Origin: Gemella massiliensis
GTDB taxonomy: Bacteria > Bacillota > Bacilli > Staphylococcales > Gemellaceae
Direction: 5' to 3'
DNA length: 64,000 nt
Assembly: GCF_900120125.1 (NCBI RefSeq)
Contig: NZ_LT635545.1
Span: forward strand, 56,778-120,777
The first letter of the stretch is position 1; every line of letters begins with the position of its first letter. A program made the position numbers and the translations under genes. Below the pieces are notes generated by a model, which saw nothing but the letters and a program-made list of their open reading frames with translations, was not told where the DNA came from and searched no databases. Of the stretch, positions 8,923-18,849 are shown piece after piece.

Positions 8923-8956
8923 TTTATTTATCGTTCACACCATGGTGTTATTTTTT

Positions 8957-10183
8957 CTACTTTTTTGCTAATTTAGCAATTTCTACAATAACGTCAGCTG
9001 CTTTTTTCATATGTTCTAAACAGCTAAATTCATATTGGCCATGGAAATTCTCACCACCAACAAAAATATTCGGCGTCGGTATTCCCATATATGAGATTTT
9101 AGAACCGTCTGTTCCTCCACGTATTGGAATAATAATAGGAACTACCCCTACATTTTTAATCGCTTGTTCTGCAACGTCAACACAGCGTTTATCTTCCTTA
9201 ATTACGTCTCCCATATTATAATATTGGTCAAATAATTCATATTCAACTACATTACCATATTTTTCATTAATTTTTGCAGCAACTGATTCACAAAAGGCTT
9301 TTCGTGCCAAAAATTTTTCTCTGTCATGATCACGAATAATATACACCAATTCCGCTTCTTCTATTCTTGTTTGCATATTATGTAACAAATAGAAACCTTC
9401 ATAATCTTCTGTATGTTCCGGTACTTCTTTTTCCGGGAATAATGATGCCAACTCTACGGCAATCATATTAGCATTTTTCATTTTTCCTTTTGCTGTCCCC
9501 GGATGAACACTCACTCCGGTAATTTTATATGTTATCTGTGCTGCATTAAAACTTTCATACTGAAGTTCTCCTAACACACTACCATCCATAGTATAAGCAT
9601 AATCGGTTGCAAAACCTTTAGCATCAAAATGATCAGCACCTCGTCCTATTTCCTCATCCGGTCCAAAAGCAATTCGAATATCCCCATGTTCTATTTCACG
9701 ATGCTCACTCAAATATTTAACAGCCTCTACTATCTCGGTAATACCTGCTTTATCATCAGCACCTAGTAGCGTTGTCCCGTCTGTTGTAATCAACGTTAAA
9801 TCTTTATAATTTTTAAGATTTGGAAATTCAGCCATCGTCATAATAATATTTTTCTCTTTGTTTAAAACAATATCTTCGCCACTATAGTTTTCTATAACAC
9901 GTGGACTAATTCCTTCTACATTGAAATCAGCGGTATCAACATGAGAAATAAACCCAATAGTATCATATGGTTTATCAGTATTAGCCGGAAGTGTAGCGGT
10001 CAAAAACCAATTTTTTTCATTTAAAACAATATCACTTAAATTTAATTCTTCCAATTGTCCTTTTAACATACGCAAAAAATCCTTTTGTTCCGGTGTTGAC
10101 GGTATTGTCGTACTACCGGAATCAGATCTTGATTTAAACTTAACATAACCTAAAAAACGTTCCAACATAGTTTCATATTTCAT
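8957..10183 (-). CDS. pepT: peptidase T (tripeptide aminopeptidase)
   Basis: Zinc metallopeptidase of the M20B family that releases the N-terminal residue from tripeptides in the cytoplasm. The 408-residue length is normal. Visible metal and catalytic motifs are SHVDTADF (about residues 78-85; His and Asp ligands), TLLGADDKAG (about 136-145, bridging Asp), GPDEEIGRGADHFD (catalytic and ligand Glu residues), YTMDGS, and a final IRGGTDGSKISYMG with an HGQYEF motif carrying the last His ligand. It is monocistronic between its own terminator and an intergenic gap. Confident assignment. Confidence 0.97.
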   Translation of the reverse strand: MKYETMLERFLGYVKFKSRSDSGSTTIPSTPEQKDFLRMLKGQLEELNLSDIVLNEKNWFLTATLPANTDKPYDTIGFISHVDTADFNVEGISPRVIENYSGEDIVLNKEKNIIMTMAEFPNLKNYKDLTLITTDGTTLLGADDKAGITEIVEAVKYLSEHREIEHGDIRIAFGPDEEIGRGADHFDAKGFATDYAYTMDGSVLGELQYESFNAAQITYKITGVSVHPGTAKGKMKNANMIAVELASLFPEKEVPEHTEDYEGFYLLHNMQTRIEEAELVYIIRDHDREKFLARKAFCESVAAKINEKYGNVVEYELFDQYYNMGDVIKEDKRCVDVAEQAIKNVGVVPIIIPIRGGTDGSKISYMGIPTPNIFVGGENFHGQYEFSCLEHMKKAADVIVEIAKLAKK

Positions 10184-10280
10184 TATTATTTACCTCATCT
10201 ATTTACTTTACTTATATTATAATATACTTTTCTACTAAATGTAAGGGGGTAACATTTGAAAAATTAAAATTCTTTATCAC

Positions 10281-10308
10281 AAAAAAGAGTTAGTTCACTA
10301 CTAACCCT
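10281..10308 (-). terminator. terminator after the thioesterase gene
   Basis: The GTTAGT/ACTAAC stem, followed on the minus strand by a run of T, sits 5-6 nt after the stop codon of the thioesterase gene. Confidence 0.75.
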
Positions 10309-10313
10309 TAGTC

Positions 10314-10814
10314 CTATCTATTATAATATTTTAAATATTCTTTGCAAAATTCTCTAGCTGTTAATTTCCCACTTTGTCTATCTGAGTAGCTGCTACTTAC
10401 AAATTTAGAAATTTCATCCGTATATTCAACTTGCGGTAACGGTTCTTCTAATTTTGTTTCTCTATTTATCGCAAATGTTGAAAAACAAATTCCCACCAAA
10501 CGTGTTTTTCTTGTTTCATGATTAAAAGCACTTAATTCAGCAAAAATCTCCACACTTCTAGTTCCAACTCTGGAAATATAACTTCTTATTATCAATGCTT
10601 CGTGTCTATGTACAACATCTAAAAATTGATAAGTGTCAATACTTGCTGTAAAGAATGGCAGATGTGTGTATCTTCTAATTACTAAACCTTGAACATCATC
10701 TAACCAATATAATGTTTGACCTCCAAATAGCGTATCATGTCTATTCATATGGTTGGGATATATTGTATGAAAGTTCTCTATCATTGTATCTTTATAATTT
10801 AATACTGTTGTCAT
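10314..10814 (-). CDS. acyl-CoA thioesterase, hotdog fold
   Basis: Probable cytosolic acyl-CoA thioester hydrolase of the single-hotdog YciA/BACH type. The motif NHMNRHDTLFGGQTLYWLDD has the pattern N-x(6)-GG-x(6)-D typical of this family: the Asn and Asp of the active site and the helix-starting GG. About 166 residues is the normal size. I place the start at the internal ATG (10814): the longer GTG start (10829) would sit directly on the Shine-Dalgarno GGAG, leaving no spacer, while the ATG is preceded by GGAG at about 14 nt, still rather long. It is a single gene with its own terminator. The physiological substrate is not visible. Confidence 0.85.
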   Translation of the reverse strand: MTTVLNYKDTMIENFHTIYPNHMNRHDTLFGGQTLYWLDDVQGLVIRRYTHLPFFTASIDTYQFLDVVHRHEALIIRSYISRVGTRSVEIFAELSAFNHETRKTRLVGICFSTFAINRETKLEEPLPQVEYTDEISKFVSSSYSDRQSGKLTAREFCKEYLKYYNR

Positions 10815-10879
10815 TTTATTAATTATCACTCCTTTTTTCTACTATAACTATTACACCTTTGTTCAATAAACAAGAAATA

Positions 10880-10917
10880 AGAAAAAGGCAAGAATATAAC
10901 TATCCTTACCTTTTTCC
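10880..10917 (-). terminator. terminator after the deoD-phosphosugar mutase operon
   Basis: On the minus strand an AAAAAGG arm pairs with a CCTTTTT arm around an imperfect stem, ending in T-rich sequence directly after the mutase stop codon. Confidence 0.7.
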
Positions 10918-10921
10918 TTAA

Positions 10922-12643
10922 TTACTTAATTGAGTAAAGCAGTTCTAATACTTTTTCTTCAAATTTTACCAGTTTTTCTTCCGCTACCGATTTATCATCA
11001 GCTTTAACATAAATATATAATTTAATTTTCGGTTCTGTTCCACTCGGTCTAAGAGTATACCATGATTCATCATCATAACTGAATTTTACTGCATCTGTTT
11101 TTTCAATTGTTATATCTTTTTCTTCACCCGTTGCTACTATTTTTTCCTTCTGAGTTAAGTAATCTGTTACTACAGCTACCTTACTTCCCGCAATTTCACG
11201 TGCGAAGATTTCTCGATATTGTTCCATCATACGTTTTATACGTTTAGCTCCACTTGCCCCTTCTAAAACGATCGAAATAGTTTTATCTAAATAGTATCCA
11301 TATTTTTTATAAAATTCGTCCAGTACATCAACCAATGTTTTACCTTGTTTTTTATAAAATGCTGCCGCTTCCACCAATAGCATTGCTATTGTAACACCAT
11401 CTTTATCACGTAGGAATGTCCCTACATTATAACCGATACTTTCTTCATATCCCATTACATAATTTTTTTCAGCGGTTGTATCCCACTCATTCGGTAATGC
11501 ACAAATATTTTTAAACCCTGTTAAAACGTCAATAACTTCTACTCCATACTCACTGCATAGCGGTTCAACCATTTTAGATGTTACGATTGATTTTACTAAT
11601 GCAGGATTTTTCGGTAATTTTCCTTGTTTTGCAAGGTTTTCGATAACATATTGCACTAAAACGGCACCGGTTTGGTTACCGTTAAAGGATATTATTTCCC
11701 CATCGTGTACTACCTCAACTGCAAGTCTATCACAATCAGGATCCGTTGCAATAAGAATATCGGCATCAACTTTTTTAGCAAGACGTTCCCCATATTCAAA
11801 AGCTGCCGTATCTTCCGGATTTGGATATTCGATAGTTGGGAATGTTCCATCCGGATCTTTTTGCTCTTCTACTACATAAACATTATTAAAACCACGGTGC
11901 GCCAACACTGTTGTTACTGCTTTATACCCTGCACCATTTAGTGGTGTATAAACTACCGAAATGCCTTTATCAATATTATCATCATTAATAGCACAATCTA
12001 ATGATTCTTTATAGAATTTTTCATCTATTTCCTTACCGATATAAATAAGCAATCCTTTTTTAATAGCTTCTTCTTCCGTCAGGGTTACATAATTATCAAA
12101 AATGTCCATTGAGTTTATATATTCAAGCACCTTGTCGCTGATATTTGATTTAATTTGTGAACCCTCTTGCCAATATACTTTATAACCGTTATACTCTTTT
12201 GGGTTGTGACTAGCTGTAATATTAATACCACTTGCAGTTTTTAAATAGCGTATAGTAAATGATAATTCCGGTGTTGGACGTAAATCTTCAAAAAGATATG
12301 CTTTTACACCGTTGCTAGCCATTACCAATGCTGCCAGTTTTGCGAATTCTTTTGAAAATAAACGTGGATCATGGGCAATAGCTATCCCCTTATCTTGCAA
12401 ACCGTTATCAATAATCGTTTGTGCTAATGCTTTTGTTGCACGAGCGATAATAAAACGATTCATACGATTAGAACCCATTCCTACTTTTCCACGTAATCCG
12501 GCAGTCCCAAATTCCAATTCTTTGTAGAAACGATCTTCTTTTTCTTCTTCATTATTTGCAATATCAACAAGTTGCTTTCTTTCTTCATCGGTTAATACCG
12601 AACTATTTAACCATTTATCATATAATTCTTTATAGTTACTCAT
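10922..12643 (-). CDS. pgcA: phosphosugar mutase of the PgcA/PGM2 group
   Basis: Alpha-D-phosphohexomutase superfamily enzyme, 573 residues, the length of the PgcA/PGM2 branch. The phosphoserine loop TASHNPKEYNGYKVYW is at about residues 143-158, the metal-binding loop DPDCDRLAV at about 305, the sugar-binding GYEES motif at about 410, and the phosphate-binding RPSGTEPKIK near the C-terminus. In Bacillales PgcA interconverts glucose-6-phosphate and glucose-1-phosphate for UDP-glucose. It follows deoD by 27 nt in one operon; that neighbour makes a phosphopentomutase role (ribose-1-phosphate to ribose-5-phosphate, as known for PGM2) equally plausible. The family is certain, the substrate is not. 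Confidence 0.93.
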   Translation of the reverse strand: MSNYKELYDKWLNSSVLTDEERKQLVDIANNEEEKEDRFYKELEFGTAGLRGKVGMGSNRMNRFIIARATKALAQTIIDNGLQDKGIAIAHDPRLFSKEFAKLAALVMASNGVKAYLFEDLRPTPELSFTIRYLKTASGINITASHNPKEYNGYKVYWQEGSQIKSNISDKVLEYINSMDIFDNYVTLTEEEAIKKGLLIYIGKEIDEKFYKESLDCAINDDNIDKGISVVYTPLNGAGYKAVTTVLAHRGFNNVYVVEEQKDPDGTFPTIEYPNPEDTAAFEYGERLAKKVDADILIATDPDCDRLAVEVVHDGEIISFNGNQTGAVLVQYVIENLAKQGKLPKNPALVKSIVTSKMVEPLCSEYGVEVIDVLTGFKNICALPNEWDTTAEKNYVMGYEESIGYNVGTFLRDKDGVTIAMLLVEAAAFYKKQGKTLVDVLDEFYKKYGYYLDKTISIVLEGASGAKRIKRMMEQYREIFAREIAGSKVAVVTDYLTQKEKIVATGEEKDITIEKTDAVKFSYDDESWYTLRPSGTEPKIKLYIYVKADDKSVAEEKLVKFEEKVLELLYSIK

Positions 12644-12670
12644 GCTTCACCTCTAAAATACTTTTTATTT

Positions 12671-13381
12671 TTATGCTAAGTTTAATGCTATTTCCATCAT
12701 TTTTGTAAATGCTGTTTGTCTTTCTTCCGGAGTAGTTTCTTCTCCTGTTACTAATGAATCACTTACTGTTAAAATAGTCAAAGCATTAACACCTGCAGCT
12801 ATTGCGTTTGCATAAAGTGCCGTGCTTTCCATTTCCACAGCCAGAACTCCCATTTTAATCCAATTTTCCATAGCATTTTTGTCAGAATTGTAGAAAATTT
12901 CACTGCATAAAATATTGCCGACATGTACCGGTTGCCCCATTTCTTGTGCCTTGTTGTATGCTTTTAATAACAAGTCAAACGAAGCAGTTAAACTTAACTC
13001 TCCCGGAATATTGTATTGATGCATATAATTTGAGTTCGTAGATGAACCCATTCCTAAAATCACATCATATAATTTTATATTTTTTTGTAGTGCTCCACAC
13101 GTTCCAATTCTAATTAAATTTTTTACTCCGAATACATGAATTAATTCATATGAATAAATTCCTATACTGGCAGGTCCCATTCCAGTACCCATAACCGAAA
13201 CTTTTTTACCTTTATATGTTCCGGTATATCCTAACATACCACGTACCTCATTAAAGCAAACGGCATCTTCCAAAAAGTTTTCAGCAATAAACTTCGCTCT
13301 TAATGGATCTCCCGGCAATAGCACTGTTTCTGCTATTTCAACTCCATTCGGTTTAATATGTGGTGTTTGTTTGTTTGACAT
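12671..13381 (-). CDS. deoD: purine nucleoside phosphorylase DeoD
   Basis: Hexameric bacterial-type purine nucleoside phosphorylase (236 residues), which splits purine nucleosides with phosphate into the base and (deoxy)ribose-1-phosphate. Diagnostic motifs are LPGDPLRAKFIAE near the N-terminus, GTGMGPASIGIY, RIGTCGAL (phosphate site) and AVEMESTALY. The catalytic Asp lies in TVSDSLVTGE. It is the first gene of a two-gene operon with the phosphosugar mutase, consistent with salvage of the ribose-1-phosphate product. Confidence 0.97.
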   Translation of the reverse strand: MSNKQTPHIKPNGVEIAETVLLPGDPLRAKFIAENFLEDAVCFNEVRGMLGYTGTYKGKKVSVMGTGMGPASIGIYSYELIHVFGVKNLIRIGTCGALQKNIKLYDVILGMGSSTNSNYMHQYNIPGELSLTASFDLLLKAYNKAQEMGQPVHVGNILCSEIFYNSDKNAMENWIKMGVLAVEMESTALYANAIAAGVNALTILTVSDSLVTGEETTPEERQTAFTKMMEIALNLA

Positions 13382-13733
13382 TGGTTGTTCCCTCCATTTA
13401 TTAGTTTGATAACATTATTATACCTTTTTTCCAACTCTTAAACAAGACTTATTTAAAAAAATAATTATCTTTGCTTAAACCAATCAAACACAAAGATTTC
13501 TGTTATTATCCGTTAATTAAAGAAAGATTTTTACTTAATAAAATGTTATTTAATAAAAGAAATATTTATCAAAACTTTTATTACACTTTTTTATAAAATT
13601 CATTAATAAATAAATCTTTTAAATATTTTCTGTAAAATATTGTCATTATCATTTAACGATTTCAATAGTATTTTCATACAATTTATTATATAATTAAAGC
13701 TATAACAAAAAAATATTAGAAAGAGGTTTTCTT
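13382..13733. other. divergent intergenic region between deoD and mnhA
   Basis: AT-rich region that must hold the deoD promoter (minus) and the mnh promoter (plus). A TATAAT on the plus strand at 13689-13694 is a reasonable -10 for mnh, but no clear -35 is paired with it. Nothing else was recognised here. Confidence 0.4.
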
Positions 13734-16100
13734 ATGTTACAATTAACTGTATTTTTACCGGTGATTGTTATGTTTTTTATTCCAACAATTAGAAAAAACT
13801 TTAAAACCATTCACCTAGGAAAAGTCGTTGTAATTGTACCGCTCGTGTTATTTGGATATTTTCTCTCACAACTAAAAAATATTTATTCAGGTGGTATAGT
13901 ATATAAGTCTTTGGCGTTTGCAACTAATGTAGGCCTAGATATAAATTTTAAACTTGACGGACTATCTCTACTATTCACATTGCTTATAACAGGAATCGGA
14001 ACTCTTGTTATTTTATACTCATGTTATTATATGGATATAAATGATCCTAAGCTACATAAATTTTATATTTTCCTACTGATTTTTATGTCGGCAATGTTAG
14101 GGGTTGTACTATCTGATAATCTGCTAAGTATGTATATGTTTTGGGAACTGACTTCTGTTTCTTCATTTTTACTTATCAGTTATTGGCATGAAAATGATGC
14201 TTCACGTAAAGGTGCATTGAAGTCACTTATTATTACTGTGTTTGGCGGCGTTTTAATGTTGCTTGGAATTTTTATTCTTAATAATGTTACAGGTAGTTTT
14301 AATATTAGTGAAATAATAACTTTCAGCCAGAATAATAAATATACTTCTAAGTATATACCGGCAATGATTCTAATATTGTTTGGAGCATTTACCAAATCCG
14401 CACAATTTCCGTTCCATATCTGGTTACCTGATGCCATGGCAGCACCAACACCGATTAGTAGTTATCTTCACTCGGCAACAATGGTTAAAGCCGGCATATA
14501 TTTACTGCTGAGAGTTGGAATTATCTTTTCATTCAGTGCGTCATTTGGAAATATTTTAATTATTTTCGGTACTTTAACAATGTTAATCGGTTCGATTTCT
14601 GCAATTTTCCTTAAAGATTTAAAAGGAATTTTAGCATACTCCACTATAAGCCAACTTGGTATGATGACGTTAATGATCGGTATTGCAAACTTAGGATTAT
14701 ATGACAAGAATCATTATATTTACACGTTTGCATTTTATGCTGTATGTTTTCATATTATAAATCACGCTGCATTTAAAGCTTGTTTATTTATGATTACCGG
14801 AATTATTGATCATACCTTTCACACCCGTGATGTCAACAAATTGCGTGGAATTAGAGCTTATTTACCGATAAGTTTTATTTTAAGTATTATTGCAGGATTT
14901 TCCATGGCAGGAATACCACCATTAAGTGGATTTTTCTCTAAAGAGTATTTCTTAACAAGTGTTTATGGATTAATCAGTACAAGCAGTTTATATATTATTA
15001 TCGCTATTTTAGTGGTTATAGCGTCGCTCGGTACTTTTATATATTCATTTATTTTAATCTTCAAACCTTTTTTAGGTACTTTTAATAAAACTTTCTCTAA
15101 TGAAACAAAAATACACTTACCTGATAAAAAAATAACTGTCGCACCTGTTATTTTAGCTGTTTTTGTTATAATTAATAGTTTTATTAAAGATTACATCATT
15201 ATACCGGCACAAAATGCAGCATTAGCCGGAGATGTTACAAATAATAAAATTATTTCTCACATCTCCCATGACAATTTTTTATCTAAAGAATTAATTACTA
15301 CAATTTTAGTTGTTTTAATTGGAATATTTATTTATAAAACATTTGCTGCCAAAAATATTATTTACAAGTATAATCCTAGTATTATATCTATCCATCGTTT
15401 ATACAATAGCTTAGGTACAAAGCTTCATGCCGGTGCAGGTTATCTTCATAATAAATTTATTACAAATGAACTAAAACGTAATATGAGTTATATTTTTCTT
15501 AGCTTATCGATTACTATTTTAGCTGGTTATGTTGCTGTTGGAAAACCGATTATTATCAATTCTTTCTCAAGTGTTCATATAATGAATATAATTATTGGTA
15601 TTTGTATTGTTATTTGTTGTATCGCTATGGCGCGCTGTTACAATCGTTTAGTGTTGATTATTTTATCTTCAGGTGTCAGCTTTATGATGACTGCACTCTA
15701 TGTTACATTCAGAGCCCCTGATCTTGCAATGACTCAATTTGTTATAGAATCAATTTCAACAATTATTTTCTTAATCGCATTTATTTTGCTAACAAATAAA
15801 ACCAAACATGTTGAAAAGCAAAAATTTAAACTTACCAATGCGATTATTGCAGGATTAACCGGTATAAGTTTTATAACTGTCGGTCTGGTTTCTTATGCGT
15901 ATAAAAATCCGTCAGCAATAAGCCAATTTTATTTTGATAATGTGGTAAGTTCCGGCGGTGGAAATATCGTTAATGTAATTATTGTTGACTTCAGGGGATT
16001 TGATACTTTGTTTGAAATTACAGTTATGACTATGGTTGCATTAATTATTTATGCAATGTTTAAAATTATTAAACGAGGAGGTAATAAAGATGAAAACTAA
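13734..16100 (+). CDS. mnhA: Na+/H+ antiporter subunit A (Mnh/Mrp complex)
   Basis: Largest subunit (788 residues) of the multi-subunit Mrp/Mnh monovalent cation/proton antiporter in the cytoplasmic membrane. It is related to the proton-pumping NuoL subunit of complex I, for example in the stretch SAQFPFHIWLPDAMAAPTPISSYLHSATMVKAG at about residues 222-254, which carries the conserved Lys of the NuoL/M/N proton channel. The C-terminal third corresponds to the MnhA-specific extension that resembles MrpB-type helices. Many hydrophobic helices are visible across the whole length. The start is preceded by AGAGG. First gene of mnhABCDEFG. Confidence 0.96.
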   Translation: MLQLTVFLPVIVMFFIPTIRKNFKTIHLGKVVVIVPLVLFGYFLSQLKNIYSGGIVYKSLAFATNVGLDINFKLDGLSLLFTLLITGIGTLVILYSCYYMDINDPKLHKFYIFLLIFMSAMLGVVLSDNLLSMYMFWELTSVSSFLLISYWHENDASRKGALKSLIITVFGGVLMLLGIFILNNVTGSFNISEIITFSQNNKYTSKYIPAMILILFGAFTKSAQFPFHIWLPDAMAAPTPISSYLHSATMVKAGIYLLLRVGIIFSFSASFGNILIIFGTLTMLIGSISAIFLKDLKGILAYSTISQLGMMTLMIGIANLGLYDKNHYIYTFAFYAVCFHIINHAAFKACLFMITGIIDHTFHTRDVNKLRGIRAYLPISFILSIIAGFSMAGIPPLSGFFSKEYFLTSVYGLISTSSLYIIIAILVVIASLGTFIYSFILIFKPFLGTFNKTFSNETKIHLPDKKITVAPVILAVFVIINSFIKDYIIIPAQNAALAGDVTNNKIISHISHDNFLSKELITTILVVLIGIFIYKTFAAKNIIYKYNPSIISIHRLYNSLGTKLHAGAGYLHNKFITNELKRNMSYIFLSLSITILAGYVAVGKPIIINSFSSVHIMNIIIGICIVICCIAMARCYNRLVLIILSSGVSFMMTALYVTFRAPDLAMTQFVIESISTIIFLIAFILLTNKTKHVEKQKFKLTNAIIAGLTGISFITVGLVSYAYKNPSAISQFYFDNVVSSGGGNIVNVIIVDFRGFDTLFEITVMTMVALIIYAMFKIIKRGGNKDEN

Positions 16101-16515
16101 TGATTTAATTTTAAAATCACTATCAGCCATTATATCCAGTTGTATATTCTTACTATCTCTAAGTTTATACTTTGGCGGTCATTTCTTACCGGGCGGTGGT
16201 TTTGTCGGCGGTCTTCTTTGTACAATGGCATTAGCTTTATCGATGTTTACCTATGGTATTAAACGTGTTACTAAGTTACTACCGATTAACTATATATATG
16301 TAACCGCAATAGGACTTTTATTTTCTGTCGGTACGGCATTTAGCGGCATTGTTACCGGTGAAAATTTCTTCAAACACCATTTTACTCATATACATGTTCC
16401 GCTAATGGGAGAAATGGAGCTGCACACAGCAGCAATATTCGATCTTGGAGTTTACCTAATTGTCGTTGGAGTTTTAATGTCTGTTATATTAGCTTTTGGA
16501 AAGGACGGTAAATAA
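16090..16515 (+). CDS. mnhB: Na+/H+ antiporter subunit B
   Basis: Small membrane subunit (141 residues) of the Mnh/Mrp antiporter, homologous to the C-terminal part of subunit A. The motif GGHFLPGGGFVGGL near residue 25-38 is characteristic of MnhB. The open frame runs back to 16051 inside mnhA, but the ATG at 16090 is preceded by GAGGAGG with an 8-nt spacer and gives the usual N-terminus, so I use that start. The stop codon overlaps the ATG of mnhC by one base (TAATGG), implying coupled translation. Confidence 0.95.
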   Translation: MKTNDLILKSLSAIISSCIFLLSLSLYFGGHFLPGGGFVGGLLCTMALALSMFTYGIKRVTKLLPINYIYVTAIGLLFSVGTAFSGIVTGENFFKHHFTHIHVPLMGEMELHTAAIFDLGVYLIVVGVLMSVILAFGKDGK

Positions 16516-16877
16516 TGGAATTTTATATGATTATCTTATGCGGTATTCTTGTCGGTTTTGGTGTTTACCTAATGCTTTCTAAGAGTATGATTCGTATTAT
16601 TATAGGTGTAGGGCTTTTCGGTCATGCAGCAAACTTAATAATTTTAATTTCCGGTGGTCTTGGTGATGGTGCCATTCCCATTATTTCAGAACTTGGGAAA
16701 AACTATGTAGACCCCATTCCGGCAGCACTTATTTTAACAGCTATCGTTATCGGTTTTGCTGTAACATGTCTACTTATTTCAATATATATAGCAAACTATA
16801 AACTAAAAGGCAGCGATAATGTTATTGAATTAGAGGATGTTGAAAATATAAAGGAGGAAACTCACTATGCTAAGTAA
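16515..16877 (+). CDS. mnhC: Na+/H+ antiporter subunit C
   Basis: NuoK-like small subunit (120 residues) with three transmembrane helices. The segment MIRIIIGVGLFGHAANLIILISGG and the later DPIPAALILTAIVIGFAVTC are the conserved MnhC signature, including the PxPQAL-like motif (here DPIPAAL). It overlaps mnhB by one base and mnhD by 11 nt. It is required for antiport as part of the seven-subunit complex. Confidence 0.95.
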   Translation: MEFYMIILCGILVGFGVYLMLSKSMIRIIIGVGLFGHAANLIILISGGLGDGAIPIISELGKNYVDPIPAALILTAIVIGFAVTCLLISIYIANYKLKGSDNVIELEDVENIKEETHYAK

Positions 16878-18348
16878 TTTGCCGGTTATTCCGATTTTTA
16901 TACCTCTTCTATTTGCTGCTATTACAATTCTGTTCAGACGTCGTGTAGCGATGCAAAGATTACTTGCTTTTACAGCTACACTGCTAACATTAGGATTTTC
17001 GATACTTAACATTTATATGGTTAATAAACATGAAATTCTAATATTAGAAATGGGAAATTGGGCTTCACCTTTCGGTATTACCTTAACATTAGATGGATTA
17101 AACAGTATTCTAGTTACTACATCCGGCATTGTGTTTTTGGCAACACTGTTTTATTCTTTTAAAACTATTGATAAAAAAAGAGAACTCAGTTTCTTTTACC
17201 CGGGATTTTTACTGATTATGGTTGGTATCAACGGAGCGTTTACAACAGGAGATATATTTAATTTGTTTGTTTTCTACGAAATTTTATTAATGTCTTCTTA
17301 CTTATTGCTGTTAGTGGGAATTAATAAGGAACAATTAAAATCTTCTATCAGTTATGTGTTGATGAATGTTTTCGCAGGAAGTTTGTTTGTTATCAGCATT
17401 GGTTATCTATATACTATTGTCGGTAGTTTGAATATGGCTCACATCTCACAAACAATAGCAAATATGCAGGATAGACGCGGTATCTACCTAGTTGGTGCTG
17501 TAATGATTTTTGTTTTTTGTATGAAAGGTGCATTGTTTCCTCTATTTACTTGGATGAATCGTTCATATGCAGCACCTCCGATTTCAATTTCAATTATTTT
17601 CGGGGCATTATTAACCAAAGTCGGACTTTACTCTATTATTAGAACATACGGATTATTCTATTCGGAATCAAGTTTTATTAAAACTTACTTACTTATTCTC
17701 GGTACTATATCAATTATTGCAGGCTCAGTAGGTGCAATATATCAAAAAAATTTAAAACAAATAGTTATCTTTAACATAGTCATATCACTCGGCGTTATGG
17801 TAACCGGAACAGCCACATTAAATTCTTTCGGCGTTAAAGGGGCATTATTCTATGCCGTAAATGATATTCTTCTTAAAGCAGCCTTATTTATTATTGTAGG
17901 TTTGATTATCTACGCTAGCGGTGTTAAATTCCTACAAAAATGTGGTCTTATAAATAAATATCCCACTTTAGGTTGGGTATTTCTTATTGTAACTCTGTCG
18001 CTTGCCGGTGTTCCACCATTCAGCGGTTTCTACGGTAAAGCCCTAATTGTAAAAGGTCTTGTTATTGATCACCAAATTTTTGTAGCCGGTGTTGTTACAC
18101 TATCCGGACTTGTGGTATTTTACTCACTAATTAGAATATTCCTTAATATTTTTTACGACAATATTAATAAGAATTTAGTATTAAAACCACTTCCTAAAGG
18201 TATTCTTATCCCTTTAGTTACATTGGTTGCTATTGCACTAATTATTGGAGTAAGCAGTAATTTATTAGACGGATTTTTTGAACGTGGAATTTCTACCATT
18301 TTAAATTCAAAAGACTATATTGACTTAGTCTTAAAGAAAGGAGCATAA
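16867..18348 (+). CDS. mnhD: Na+/H+ antiporter subunit D
   Basis: NuoM/N-like proton-channel subunit of 493 residues with about 14 predicted membrane helices. The segment KGALFPLFTWMNRSYAAPPISISIIFGALLTKVGLY (about residues 219-254) matches the conserved core of this family: the helix-7 and helix-8 region with the essential Lys. The LSLAGVPPFSGFYGK motif at about 378-392 is typical of MnhD. The start has AAGGAGGAAA upstream, within the end of mnhC. Confidence 0.96.
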   Translation: MLSNLPVIPIFIPLLFAAITILFRRRVAMQRLLAFTATLLTLGFSILNIYMVNKHEILILEMGNWASPFGITLTLDGLNSILVTTSGIVFLATLFYSFKTIDKKRELSFFYPGFLLIMVGINGAFTTGDIFNLFVFYEILLMSSYLLLLVGINKEQLKSSISYVLMNVFAGSLFVISIGYLYTIVGSLNMAHISQTIANMQDRRGIYLVGAVMIFVFCMKGALFPLFTWMNRSYAAPPISISIIFGALLTKVGLYSIIRTYGLFYSESSFIKTYLLILGTISIIAGSVGAIYQKNLKQIVIFNIVISLGVMVTGTATLNSFGVKGALFYAVNDILLKAALFIIVGLIIYASGVKFLQKCGLINKYPTLGWVFLIVTLSLAGVPPFSGFYGKALIVKGLVIDHQIFVAGVVTLSGLVVFYSLIRIFLNIFYDNINKNLVLKPLPKGILIPLVTLVAIALIIGVSSNLLDGFFERGISTILNSKDYIDLVLKKGA

Positions 18349-18351
18349 TTC

Positions 18352-18849
18352 ATGGCAATACAATTTTTAATAAATATTTTTATCGGTATTCTTTGGATGT
18401 TCTTTTCTGGTAATTATAACTTGGAATATTTCTTTGTCGGATATTTTTGGGGTATGGTTATACTCTTTATCTTTAGAAAAATTTTCTTTAAATTTTCTAT
18501 CGGCAAACAACTTTATTATACTTATGCTTACAAGTGGTTAAAACTTATAGTGATATTTCTTGTAGAGTTGCTAAAAGCAGGTGTAAATGTTCTAAAAATG
18601 ATGTTTAGAAAAAACTTAGATGTCAATCCGGTCATTTTTGAATATGAACTTACAATTAAAAAAAATTGGCAAATTACATTACTTGCTAATATGATTACAT
18701 TGACACCGGGGACTTTAACCGTTAATGTCGGATACAATAACAAAACATTATTCGTTCACTGTTTAGATACAGATAATATTGAAGGAGAAATTGTGAGCAT
18801 TAAAAACAGTTTTGAAAAAGCAATATTGGAGGTTGACTTAAATGGATAA
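18352..18849 (+). CDS. mnhE: Na+/H+ antiporter subunit E
   Basis: MnhE/MrpE subunit, 165 residues, with two or three N-terminal membrane helices and a cytoplasmic C-terminal domain. The segment LLANMITLTPGTLTVNV (about residues 110-126) is the family hallmark. It starts 3 nt after mnhD, with AAGGAG upstream, and overlaps mnhF by 8 nt. MrpE subunits support assembly and activity of the complex and have no catalytic motif of their own. Confidence 0.95.
   Translation: MAIQFLINIFIGILWMFFSGNYNLEYFFVGYFWGMVILFIFRKIFFKFSIGKQLYYTYAYKWLKLIVIFLVELLKAGVNVLKMMFRKNLDVNPVIFEYELTIKKNWQITLLANMITLTPGTLTVNVGYNNKTLFVHCLDTDNIEGEIVSIKNSFEKAILEVDLNG

Noticed and set aside
8585..8956. Possible tracrRNA upstream of cas9, the usual place in S. 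pyogenes
   Set aside because: No anti-repeat found on either strand; the hairpin at 8874-8922 is better explained as the pepT terminator.
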